From positions 1 through 15,810 of the forward strand of contig VGAF01000020.1 in assembly GCA_016870855.1 (NCBI GenBank): DNA of 15,810 nt, written 5' to 3'. Below, in pieces: positions 1 through 7,208 of this stretch. Both the position numbers and the translations under genes were made by a program. Below the pieces are notes generated by a model. It saw only the letters and a program-made list of their open reading frames with translations, had not been told where the DNA came from and searched no databases. The DNA is from Actinomycetota bacterium. GTDB lineage: Bacteria; Actinomycetota; Actinomycetes; Nanopelagicales; Nanopelagicaceae. Positions within the stretch are counted from its first letter, which is position 1; each line of letters begins with the position of its first letter.

Positions 1-1
1 C

Positions 2-346
2 TTATCGCTATTGGTGGGAGCGCTTACTGGCCTATTTGGTATCGGCGGTGGCTTTATTGCAATCCCTATTTTGGTTCTCTTTTACAACGTCTCCCCCAGC
101 AAAGCTGCTGGAACCTCGCTCTTCATAATCACAATAAATACGTTGACTGGATTTTTTGCTCACTATCGACACTGGGACGAAGTCTCCTGGGAGATTCCAA
201 TACTTATCGCCCTAGTTGCGGTCTTAATCTCAAGGTTATCCGCCAAGCGGAGCACTTCGATGAGCCCGCAATCACTAAAACGAGCATTTGCATACACTGT
301 ATTTGCAATAGCTGCCTTTACGTTTATCGAGACTTGGCTCTTCTGA
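2..346 (+). CDS. Sulfite exporter TauE/SafE family permease (C-terminal part, cut by window edge)
   Basis: The reading frame is open from the first bases of the window, so the gene begins upstream. The visible part is about 114 residues. It starts inside a glycine-rich helix (GLFGIGGGFIAIPIL), which matches the repeat signature of the TauE/SafE membrane permease family, followed by SPSKAAGTSLF and two or three further hydrophobic segments. The family moves small sulfur-containing or organic anions across the inner membrane; the substrate here cannot be told. It ends 13 bases before the YbaK-type gene on the same strand, so co-transcription is possible, but no functional link to the carotenoid genes is evident. 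Family call good, substrate unknown. Confidence 0.8.
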   Translation, partial: LSLLVGALTGLFGIGGGFIAIPILVLFYNVSPSKAAGTSLFIITINTLTGFFAHYRHWDEVSWEIPILIALVAVLISRLSAKRSTSMSPQSLKRAFAYTVFAIAAFTFIETWLF

Positions 347-359
347 ATAGAATCTAGAA

Positions 360-848
360 GTGGACGGCATATTAGAGAAGGCTGCAGTAAGGCGTGCCGC
401 TGAAGCCATCAAAGATAATGCGATGTCAGGAGAGATAAAAGTCCTCTCTGATAGCGCACGTACTGCGCAAGATGCAGCGACGGCACTTGGCATACAAGTA
501 GGACAGATCGCATCCTCAATCGTTTTCAAGCTTCCTAGCGGTAATCCCCTATTGATAGTTACCTCAGGCAGGCATCGCGTAAACACAGAATTAGTAGCAA
601 ATAATCTAGGAGTCGCTCAACTTGGAAGAGCCGATGCAGATTATGTTAAAAGTCTTTCGGGATATTCCGTTGGCGGAGTAGCGCCAATTGGCTGGCTAAA
701 TGCACCAGAAATAATCTTGATTGATAAAGCGTTGGGCGAGTACATGGAAGTTTGGGCCGCTGCTGGCCATCCACACACAGTCTTCCCAACTAGTTTTGAT
801 GAACTAGTTAAGGTTACTGGCGGAACTGCAGCGATAGTTGGTGATTGA
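360..848 (+). CDS. YbaK/EbsC-type aminoacyl-tRNA deacylase
   Basis: A 162-residue protein with a GTG start, the usual size for a stand-alone YbaK/ProX domain. These cytoplasmic enzymes hydrolyse mischarged aminoacyl-tRNA, for example Cys-tRNAPro or Ala-tRNAPro, as trans-editing factors. Visible family marks are SIVFK with the conserved lysine at about residue 57, the strand LLIVTSG, and the glycine loop GGVAPIG at about 105-111, followed by the IILID and HPHTVFPT strands near the end. No good Shine-Dalgarno precedes the start, and an earlier start is limited by the permease stop 13 bases upstream. Its TGA shares one base with the ATG of the next gene (TGATG), so translation is probably coupled. 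Which mischarged tRNA it clears cannot be read from the sequence. Confidence 0.87.
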   Translation: MDGILEKAAVRRAAEAIKDNAMSGEIKVLSDSARTAQDAATALGIQVGQIASSIVFKLPSGNPLLIVTSGRHRVNTELVANNLGVAQLGRADADYVKSLSGYSVGGVAPIGWLNAPEIILIDKALGEYMEVWAAAGHPHTVFPTSFDELVKVTGGTAAIVGD

Positions 849-1636
849 TGCAACGCCTAAGTCATAAGGTCTTCGGTAATGGTGAACCGTTACTACTTAT
901 TCATGGAATGGGATCGGCAAGCACCGCCTGGAAACTAATTCAAGATGAGCTAGCGCTAAGTTTCACAGTAATCACCGTAGATCTACCCGGGCATGGCGAC
1001 ACACCGTTGATAAAGGGGGCGCCTATGGATCCACATAGCTTGGCCCTTGCTGTGCTACATGAAATGAGTGAATTGAGATTTGAAGAATTCCATGTTGTTG
1101 GGAACTCATTAGGTGGCTGGGTTGCTCTAGAAATTGCTAGTTCTGCTCCTGGGCGAGTTAAGAGCGTTACTGGACTTGCGCCGGCGGGGCTATGGCTTAA
1201 CCCTTATAACGTGCGATATCCCGCAACAGCGTTAGCAAGATTTCTAGCCCGTTCCACAAGCAAATTGGCGCCAACAGCTATGCACTTTGAAGCGGCGCGC
1301 AAGTTGGGTTTCGCCGATGTCAGCCCTAGATGGAATGAATTCTCATATGAGCTCTGCTTAGACGCAGTATCAGCGATGGCAAAGGCAGATGGTTACTACC
1401 CAGCTTGGGATGGGATGTTGATGAAACGTTTCGATGGAAAGATTTCAGAAGAGATTCCGGTGACGATAATTTTCGGTGACACTGACCGGACGCTCCCCGA
1501 AACTACATGCCAGGAACGCTTCATCGCACCAGCGCATGCAAAATGGATTATCTTTCCTAACACCGGACATGCGCCAATGTGGGATAGCCCGCAGGATGTA
1601 ATTGCAGCAATTAGAGAAACCGCACAGTCGCGATGA
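848..1636 (+). CDS. Alpha/beta hydrolase fold protein
   Basis: A 262-residue cytoplasmic alpha/beta hydrolase. From the ATG at 848 the oxyanion-hole motif LLIHGMGSAS starts near residue 16, the nucleophile elbow GNSLGG puts the catalytic serine at about 87, the acid is D211 or D213 in IIFGDTDRTLP, and the histidine is H241 in NTGHAPMW. The triad is complete, so it should be an active hydrolase or acyl-transfer enzyme. A TTG one codon earlier is possible, but the TGATG overlap with the upstream gene favours 848. Its own stop overlaps the next start as ATGA, so it is translationally coupled to the CrtA-like gene. Position suggests a role in carotenoid tailoring, such as an ester or acyl step, but the sequence alone does not show a substrate. 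Confidence 0.9.
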   Translation: MQRLSHKVFGNGEPLLLIHGMGSASTAWKLIQDELALSFTVITVDLPGHGDTPLIKGAPMDPHSLALAVLHEMSELRFEEFHVVGNSLGGWVALEIASSAPGRVKSVTGLAPAGLWLNPYNVRYPATALARFLARSTSKLAPTAMHFEAARKLGFADVSPRWNEFSYELCLDAVSAMAKADGYYPAWDGMLMKRFDGKISEEIPVTIIFGDTDRTLPETTCQERFIAPAHAKWIIFPNTGHAPMWDSPQDVIAAIRETAQSR

Positions 1637-2298
1637 CGACCAAAGTTTATTTCTGGAAAATCCCTAGTAAGCAGATACTTTGGGCAATACTGCGGATGGC
1701 TCTTGATAGAAGAACTTTAAAGCGGAATTCCAGCATCGCATTTTGGAAACTATTAGGGACTGGAAAGGGTGAAACGTTTACTCCCCGAGATGCAGACCCA
1801 AGACGTTGGGGACTTCTGATAAACATCGAAGAAGATGCTCTAGCGGAGTTTGAAAATTCTCGCTTGATCAAGCGCTGGAATAAGAGATCAATCGATAGGT
1901 TCGAAGCGACTCTCAAGCCAATCGCAGTCCACGGTAAATGGTCAAAGAAGAACCCCTTTAAATCAGAAATAGCTCCGATAGATTGGAGCGGTAAAGTCGT
2001 AGCGATAACAAGAGCGCGGATTAAGTGGCGAAAAAACTTTCTCTTTTGGAAATCGGTTCCTTCCGTTACGAAGAGCTTGAAGAGCGCGCCCGGTTTAATA
2101 AGTGCGATTGGAATCGGTGAAGCGCCACTGGGGTTACAAGGAACTTTCTCTATCTGGGAAGATCCAAAGACAATTAGTTACTTTGCCTACCGGGGTGAGG
2201 CTCATAAAGAAGTAATTGCTGCTACCGCGCGTGAGAAGTGGTATGCGGAGGAGCTCTTTGGCCGATTTGCGCTAATAAATTCATCCGGAGTGCTTTAG
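1633..2298 (+). CDS. crtA: Spheroidene monooxygenase (CrtA)-like protein
   Basis: A 221-residue protein resembling CrtA, the oxygenase that adds a keto group at C-2 of spheroidene in purple bacteria. The resemblance is by recall of the family: an N-terminal RMALDRRTL segment, FWKLLGTGKGETFTPRD at about 37-53, RWGLL, AVHGKWSKKNPF at about 98-109, and a C-terminal block with ISYFAYRGEAH followed by KWYAEELFGRF. There is no signal peptide or obvious membrane span. It starts on the ATGA overlap with the hydrolase and is followed after 25 bases by the CruF-type gene. With CruF, a desaturase and a glycosyltransferase alongside, the likely substrate is the C-2' position of a hydrated psi end of a monocyclic carotenoid. 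Family call fairly secure; regiochemistry is inference. Confidence 0.78.
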   Translation: MTTKVYFWKIPSKQILWAILRMALDRRTLKRNSSIAFWKLLGTGKGETFTPRDADPRRWGLLINIEEDALAEFENSRLIKRWNKRSIDRFEATLKPIAVHGKWSKKNPFKSEIAPIDWSGKVVAITRARIKWRKNFLFWKSVPSVTKSLKSAPGLISAIGIGEAPLGLQGTFSIWEDPKTISYFAYRGEAHKEVIAATAREKWYAEELFGRFALINSSGVL

Positions 2299-2323
2299 CC
2301 GGAGATTAAGGCAGACTTGGCCT

Positions 2324-3130
2324 GTGTCGATTCGCAACTTCCGACCTAGACGGGATTCGCGTCGCCGTATAACCCCATTTCAGAATTTCCTGCTAATTGC
2401 AGTTTTGACCGTTGCAATTGGTCTTCAAATTTCTTATCCGCTCCTAGAAGGCGAACCACTTCGCCTTGTGACCATCTCGACCGTGTATTCGGGCGCTGGT
2501 GCGATGTTGTTACACGCGCTCTTTGCTTATCGCCTCACTTACGCCCTACGTTTCTTAGCGATTACTTTCTTTTACGCGCTCTTGGTTGAACAAGTAGGGA
2601 TGCGAACTGGTTGGCCATTTGGAACTTATGAGTATTCGGGATCATTGGGTTATCAAATTTATGGAGTACCGCTCGTAGTGCCATTTGCCTGGCTTATGAT
2701 GGCGCATCCAATTTTTCTCGGAGCAAGGAGAATCGCACCGAGATGGGTATTCCTAGTTGGTGGTTACGGATTAATGGCATGGGATCTCTTTTTAGATCCC
2801 CAGATGGTTTCTGCAGGGCGATGGACTTGGGAGATTTCGGGTTCAACGGTTCCTTTCCAACCTGAAATTCCAATATCAAATACTTTTGGCTGGCTCCTGA
2901 CGGGAATGGGTTTGATGGCCCTGCTTAACTTCGCCCTTCCAAAAGAGCGACGCTCATTTGGAGCTAGTCGCGCAGTCCCAGAGTTCTTCCTAATGTGGAG
3001 CTGGTTGAGTGGGATTGTTGCCAATCTCTTCTTCTTCGACAGACCCGGTGTGGCCCTTGTAGGCGGTAGCGCCCTTGGCTTAGTTGTTATCTGGTATTTC
3101 TTATCAGTGAAACTTGGGCGTAATGACTGA
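2324..3130 (+). CDS. cruF: CruF-type carotenoid 1',2'-hydratase
   Basis: A 268-residue integral membrane protein of the carotenoid biosynthesis (CruF / bisanhydrobacterioruberin hydratase) family. About seven hydrophobic segments alternate with conserved loops: VEQVGMRTGWPFGTYEYS near residues 89-106, YGVPLVVPFAW, then GLMAWDLFLDPQM and GRWTWE, the acidic and tryptophan-rich loops typical of the family. Members add water across the terminal 1',2' double bond of an acyclic psi end, giving a tertiary alcohol. The GTG start at 2324 is the first plausible one. Only weak purine runs (AAGG at 2308, GGAG at 2301) lie upstream, both rather far. The stop shares a base with the following glycosyltransferase start (TGATG), as expected if the hydroxyl made here is what the next enzyme glycosylates. 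Confidence 0.87.
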   Translation: MSIRNFRPRRDSRRRITPFQNFLLIAVLTVAIGLQISYPLLEGEPLRLVTISTVYSGAGAMLLHALFAYRLTYALRFLAITFFYALLVEQVGMRTGWPFGTYEYSGSLGYQIYGVPLVVPFAWLMMAHPIFLGARRIAPRWVFLVGGYGLMAWDLFLDPQMVSAGRWTWEISGSTVPFQPEIPISNTFGWLLTGMGLMALLNFALPKERRSFGASRAVPEFFLMWSWLSGIVANLFFFDRPGVALVGGSALGLVVIWYFLSVKLGRND

Positions 3131-4221
3131 TGGATCAACTCTCCCAGACGCTCATTACCCTCGTACTCCTTTTCTCTATATTTAATTTCTTTACCGCTCG
3201 TTCCATTAAATCAACGGGAGTGCCTATACCTGAGTCCGTCGCGCTCCTGATTCCAATGCGAAATGAAATTGCTAACGCAGAAAGTGTGCTCGCCACCGCC
3301 TTTGCTCAAGTTCAGCTCGACAATTTTAAAGTGCGGGTAATCGATGATGGGTCAACTGATGGAACCCATGAAGTATTGAGGAAAGTAGCGGATAGGCGCT
3401 TTGAGTTCATCCACTCAAATTCTTTACCTGATGAGTCTTTACCAGAAGGGTGGTTGGGTAAGAATTATGCGCTGCATCAAATTGCATCTAAAAGTAGCGA
3501 GGAATTCCTTGTGTTTATCGATGCGGATGTACGGCTAGAGAAGAGCGCCATCGCAGACTCGATCGCGTTACTAAAGAAACAGGGTTGGGATTACATCTCT
3601 CCTTACCCACGCCAAATAGCGAGAGCTCCGCTTGCCAAACTCGTTCAACCATTACTTCAGTGGTCTTGGTTTGCATCCTTACCACTTCGATTGATCGAGC
3701 GAAGTAAGAGCAAGTCAACCGTTGTAGCTAATGGGCAGTTCTTCATCGTTCGTAATGAGAGTTACCAAAGAGCTGGCGGTCACAACGCTATCAAGGGTGA
3801 AGTTCTAGATGATATGGAATTGGCGCGTTCGCTTCGGCGAACAGGTGGTATTGGTTCAGTTGTGGATGGATCAAAGATCGCGCGCTGCGAGATGTACCAG
3901 AATTCAGACTCGTTAATTGCCGGTTACTCAAAATCCCAGTGGCGCGCCTTTGGCGGAACTTTCGGAGCTTTAGTGGCAATCTGCATACTCTTCTTCTCGT
4001 CTATCTATCCAGCCCTAAGTGCGCTGCGGGGTGAAACTTGGGGAATTTATGGCTACTTTGCCCTCTTTCTATCAAGACTTCTCGTAGCGGCTCGGACGAG
4101 ATCAACGATAGTTTCTGCGCCACTTCATCCCATAGCAATAGCCGTCTGGATTGGGCTGATAATTAGATCTTTGGTTTTCAAGCGAAGCGGTCAGCTTCAA
4201 TGGGGCGGTAGAAAAATATGA
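3130..4221 (+). CDS. cruG: Family 2 glycosyltransferase, probable carotenoid O-glycosyltransferase
   Basis: A 363-residue membrane-anchored GT-A glycosyltransferase. It has an N-terminal membrane span (about 5-23), the nucleotide-binding motif IDDGSTDGT at 71-79, a DAD motif at 131-133 that would bind the metal and sugar nucleotide, NGQFF near 201, and the acidic acceptor-side motif EVLDDMEL at 224-231. Two or three hydrophobic helices follow after about residue 280. The layout fits the GT2 enzymes that sit beside cruF in other bacteria and glycosylate the 1'- or 2'-hydroxyl of the psi end. It overlaps both neighbours (TGATG upstream, ATGA downstream), which ties it to CruF and the desaturase. 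The sugar donor is not evident. The symbol rests on context plus family rather than close similarity. Confidence 0.78.
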   Translation: MDQLSQTLITLVLLFSIFNFFTARSIKSTGVPIPESVALLIPMRNEIANAESVLATAFAQVQLDNFKVRVIDDGSTDGTHEVLRKVADRRFEFIHSNSLPDESLPEGWLGKNYALHQIASKSSEEFLVFIDADVRLEKSAIADSIALLKKQGWDYISPYPRQIARAPLAKLVQPLLQWSWFASLPLRLIERSKSKSTVVANGQFFIVRNESYQRAGGHNAIKGEVLDDMELARSLRRTGGIGSVVDGSKIARCEMYQNSDSLIAGYSKSQWRAFGGTFGALVAICILFFSSIYPALSALRGETWGIYGYFALFLSRLLVAARTRSTIVSAPLHPIAIAVWIGLIIRSLVFKRSGQLQWGGRKI

Positions 4222-5729
4222 GCCATCACTTTCCCACAAAAGCTCCGAAAGAGATTCTCGTAATTGGCGGTGGAATGGCAGGTCTTGCCAGCGCCGCACG
4301 TTTAGCGAAAAAAGGTCACAAAGTAAGGCTCTTTGAAGCTGGAAATAAGTTGGGAGGTAAGTGCCAATCTGAGAATAGGGATGGTTTCGTATTTGATACT
4401 GGACCTTCGCTGCTTACGCTTCCAGCAGTCTATCGAGATCTATTTATAAAAACGGGTAAACGCCTTGAGCATCTCGTTGAGTTGCAACCAGTTGACCCTT
4501 CCTTTGAGTACATATTCCATGATGGCAAAAGAGTTGTGTTTCCTAACCTCTCGCATAATGGAACCGTCAAAGCAATCTCGGAGTCATTTGGTGAGTCAGC
4601 GGGTAATGATTGGCACCGGCTCCTAACTAGAGCTGAGGCGATGTGGGAATCTTCTCGAGAGAGCTTCATTGAAGGTGAGCTCAAGAGCTTATTGCCATTT
4701 CTTAAACGCAAGAGTTTCTTCCGTGATCTATTCACAATTGCGCCATGGCGCTCTTTGCGCTCTCTAACAGATAACTACACAGATAATGATTACTTACGGA
4801 AGATAATTGATAGATATGCAACCTATACCGGGTCTGATCCACGTAAAGCGCCTGCAGTTCTTTTAACTATAGCTTTTGTTGAAGAAGCTTTTGGAGCTTG
4901 GCATGTGAGTGGTGGTATCGGAACGCTAGGAACAAAACTAGCCGAACGCGTTAGGGAGCTCGGGGTTGAGATTCACTTGAATTCCCGCGTTAGCGCTATC
5001 AGGACAGATGCGGGCCGAGCTACTGGAGTTACCTTGGCCGATGGCAGAAGCTTTGATTGTGATCTCGTAATTTCAAATTCTGATGCCTCAGAACTCTATG
5101 GGCAGCTTGTGAGAGGAGAGTCAAAGGCAAAGAAAGCGCTTAATAACTTGAAGCGAGCTACTCCCTCACTTTCTGGCTTCTCACTTCTGCTCTCATTAAG
5201 AGGCAAGAGTGATTTAAAGCATCACACAGTGATCTTTCCAGAAAACTACGATGATGAGTTTGATGCAATATTTAAGCGCAAGGAGCCACCGAAAGACCCA
5301 GCAATTTATATCTGCAATCCGCAAGATGAAAACATGCTGCCCTCGCCCGATCACGAAGCGTGGTTTGTCCTTATAAATGCCCCGCGCCATGAACCAGGAA
5401 TAGGTACAGATTGGGATCGCGCGGGTTTCAAAGCGGAATATGCCAATCACATCATCTCCCAAATGGAGCGCAAGGGAACACATGTAAGAGATCGAATATT
5501 GAAGATGGAGATTAGAACTCCAGCAGATTTAGAACGTGATTATCGGGCACCCGGTGGTTCCATCTATGGAACTTCAAGTAATGGAGTGCGCTCGGCATTC
5601 TTCAGAGCACGTAATCGCTCCCCGATTGAAAATCTCTATTGCGTTGGCGGATCCGCTCATCCCGGTGGGGGTTTGCCGTTGGTCGCTCTTAGCGCTGAGA
5701 TTGTTGCAGCTGCAATCGAAGCAAGTTAA
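4218..5729 (+). CDS. crtD: CrtI-family carotenoid desaturase, probable 3',4'-desaturase (CrtD-like)
   Basis: A 503-residue FAD-dependent oxidoreductase of the phytoene desaturase superfamily. The Rossmann dinucleotide motif GGGMAG is at 17-22 with the ribose-binding glutamate at 40, followed by GGKCQS and FDTGPSLLTLP. The C-terminal signature YCVGGSAHPGGGLPLV marks FAD binding and membrane association. It is a paralogue of the CrtI at 8281-9759 but clearly diverged from it. Because crtI sits with crtE and crtB while this copy sits with cruF and a glycosyltransferase, it most likely acts late, introducing the 3',4' double bond next to the hydrated end. A CrtO-like ketolase is the main alternative and cannot be excluded by eye. 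Its last 41 bases overlap the 3' end of the convergent gene. Confidence 0.82.
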   Translation: MSHHFPTKAPKEILVIGGGMAGLASAARLAKKGHKVRLFEAGNKLGGKCQSENRDGFVFDTGPSLLTLPAVYRDLFIKTGKRLEHLVELQPVDPSFEYIFHDGKRVVFPNLSHNGTVKAISESFGESAGNDWHRLLTRAEAMWESSRESFIEGELKSLLPFLKRKSFFRDLFTIAPWRSLRSLTDNYTDNDYLRKIIDRYATYTGSDPRKAPAVLLTIAFVEEAFGAWHVSGGIGTLGTKLAERVRELGVEIHLNSRVSAIRTDAGRATGVTLADGRSFDCDLVISNSDASELYGQLVRGESKAKKALNNLKRATPSLSGFSLLLSLRGKSDLKHHTVIFPENYDDEFDAIFKRKEPPKDPAIYICNPQDENMLPSPDHEAWFVLINAPRHEPGIGTDWDRAGFKAEYANHIISQMERKGTHVRDRILKMEIRTPADLERDYRAPGGSIYGTSSNGVRSAFFRARNRSPIENLYCVGGSAHPGGGLPLVALSAEIVAAAIEAS

Positions 5730-6330
5730 ATAGCGTTAGCGCGCTCGTTAACTGCATCATTGCCCAGAGCCAAGCAGCCAAATCGAATAAATCAAGACCA
5801 AATAGCCTTCCAATCAGCGGAATAAAGATCAGAGTGGCTCTAACTGGCCGTTCACACCAGGTTACGAAGAGAACTTGATTAACTCCAAGTCCACCAACGC
5901 GCGCTCGTAAGTACTCTTGAACGAAAGCTGCTAACCATGCTGTTATGACTATCTGCCAAGGAGCGCCCAAGAGATAGAGCGCTATAGCCCATAGCCCTTC
6001 AACTAAACGATCCGCAACGCTATCCACCAAGGCTCCAAATTTTGAGATCTTTCCAGTAGCAATAGCAACGGTTCCATCTATTCCATCCAATAAAAGTGAG
6101 AGCACCAATAGCGCAATTGCCCAATGGCTCTCCAGCGCAAGTAGAAATCCAGCTGCAGCGAAAATAGAGAGCAGCGACAATGAATTTGGTGAAAGCTTCA
6201 AGACAATTAGTGGCCGAATGATATAAAAACTAATATTTAGCCAAGCCCGCACAATGCCCTTAACTTCAGCGCCGCCATGAAGCTCGCTCCAATTCGAAAA
6301 TAACTCTTCTTTGCTCATTCTTATTCTCAT
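5689..6330 (-). CDS. CDP-alcohol phosphatidyltransferase family membrane protein
   Basis: A 213-residue polytopic membrane protein carrying the family signature D-x2-D-G-x2-A-R-x8-G-x3-D-x3-D at residues 82-107, with D82, D85, G86, G99, D103 and D107 all present. The arginine after alanine is replaced by isoleucine (AI at 89-90). The four metal-binding aspartates are intact, so transfer of a phospho-headgroup from or to a CDP-linked lipid is plausible. A CERPVR stretch near 159 also resembles family members. It probably acts in phospholipid or polar-lipid synthesis; the acceptor alcohol is unknown. ATG at 6330 is used here; a second ATG four codons in is equally possible. It follows metF by 8 bases. 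Its C-terminal codons run 41 bases into the convergent desaturase gene. Confidence 0.83.
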   Translation of the reverse strand: MRIRMSKEELFSNWSELHGGAEVKGIVRAWLNISFYIIRPLIVLKLSPNSLSLLSIFAAAGFLLALESHWAIALLVLSLLLDGIDGTVAIATGKISKFGALVDSVADRLVEGLWAIALYLLGAPWQIVITAWLAAFVQEYLRARVGGLGVNQVLFVTWCERPVRATLIFIPLIGRLFGLDLFDLAAWLWAMMQLTSALTLFNLLRLQLQQSQR

Positions 6331-6338
6331 TTTCTTAA

Positions 6339-7184
6339 TTATCGAAGTCCTATGCGTTTTACAATTTCGATTGTCGAAGTAGCGGAATTCATTGTGTAGA
6401 AGTGAATCCCAGGAGCGCCTGTGGCAATTAGATCTTGGGCTAGCTCGGCGGCAATTGCCACGCCTTCAGCTCTAACTAATTCAGGAGTTGATTCCAATGA
6501 ACTTATTCGAGCTCTGATTGCTTGTGGGATGGGAGTACCGTTCAATAGCGTCATCCGCTCTAATTGTTTTACATTTGTTATTGGAAGAATTCCAGCAATA
6601 AATGAAAGTTTCGAGTTACCAGCTATAAGTCGCTCTTTAAGCTCTAGATACTTTTCTACGCCAAAGAAGAATTGTGTAGTGGCAAAGGTTGCTCCTCGTC
6701 GCTCTTTCTCAAGTAGCACTTTGACATCTTGATTAAGGTCACTTGATGCTGGATGCTTATCTGGGAATGCAGCAACGCCGACTTCGAAACCTAACTCGCG
6801 AGCAAGTGATACAAGTTGATCAGCATGATCAAATCCCCCGGCTGTGCTCTGCCATTTAGCGGCCGGTCCACCTTCGGGATCTCCTCGCAGCGCAAGTACT
6901 GAAGTTATTCCAGCGCTCCGATAACTTTTCAGAGTCTCCCTTAATTCCTCCTCAGTGGAACCAACGCAAGTTAGATGTGCGACTGTTGGAAGCCCAGTTC
7001 GCTTTGTTATCTCGCTAGTGATTCTTATCGTGCGATCCCTAGTACTTCCGCCAGCTCCATAAGTAACCGATACAAAGTCAGGTTTATATGGAGCGAGCGC
7101 ATCTAATGATGCCCACAGGCGCGCTTCTCCTGCCGTATCTTTTGGCGGAAAGAATTCGACTGAGAAAGTTGGAGTGCTCGGCAT
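6339..7184 (-). CDS. metF: 5,10-methylenetetrahydrofolate reductase
   Basis: A 281-residue FAD enzyme that reduces methylene-THF to methyl-THF, the methyl donor for methionine synthesis. The N-terminus has FSVEFFPPKD with the catalytic glutamate at residue 10, then PDFVSVTYGAGGS at 36-47, VAHLTCVG at 68-75, and LRGDPEGG at 99-106 with the flavin-contacting aspartate at 102. Near the C-terminus APGIHFYTMN is also characteristic. Length is normal for a bacterial MetF. The ATG at 7184 lies only 24 bases from the divergent crtE start, and a -10-like hexamer in that gap fits a leader of one or two bases. It appears to head a two-gene unit with the phosphatidyltransferase. No SAM or cobalamin riboswitch fits in the short gap. 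Confidence 0.95.
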   Translation of the reverse strand: MPSTPTFSVEFFPPKDTAGEARLWASLDALAPYKPDFVSVTYGAGGSTRDRTIRITSEITKRTGLPTVAHLTCVGSTEEELRETLKSYRSAGITSVLALRGDPEGGPAAKWQSTAGGFDHADQLVSLARELGFEVGVAAFPDKHPASSDLNQDVKVLLEKERRGATFATTQFFFGVEKYLELKERLIAGNSKLSFIAGILPITNVKQLERMTLLNGTPIPQAIRARISSLESTPELVRAEGVAIAAELAQDLIATGAPGIHFYTMNSATSTIEIVKRIGLR

Positions 7185-7192
7185 ACGGGTTG

Positions 7193-7198
7193 AGGGTA
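7193..7198 (-). promoter_or_regulatory. Candidate -10 element for metF (TACCCT)
   Basis: Read on the minus strand, TACCCT matches the TANNNT pattern of actinobacterial housekeeping promoters and ends 8 bases before the metF ATG, so transcription would start at or just before the start codon. No convincing -35 box is seen. It overlaps the oppositely directed element for crtE around a GGTACC palindrome. Prediction from pattern only. Confidence 0.4.
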
Positions 7199-7202
7199 CC
7201 GT
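7197..7202 (+). promoter_or_regulatory. Candidate -10 element for crtE (TACCGT), leaderless spacing
   Basis: TACCGT matches TANNNT and is followed by exactly six bases before the GTG at 7209, the spacing expected when transcription starts at the first base of the start codon. No ribosome binding site precedes the GTG, which agrees with a leaderless mRNA. No good -35 box is seen 17 bases upstream. Any upstream promoter parts would lie inside metF. Confidence 0.42.
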
Positions 7203-7208
7203 TGCGCT

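Noticed and set aside
2284..2303. Inverted repeat TCCGG/CCGGA with a 10-base loop at the end of the CrtA-like gene
   Set aside because: Five-base stem with a long loop and no following T-run; not a convincing terminator. It could slightly mask the GGAG before cruF but this is weak.
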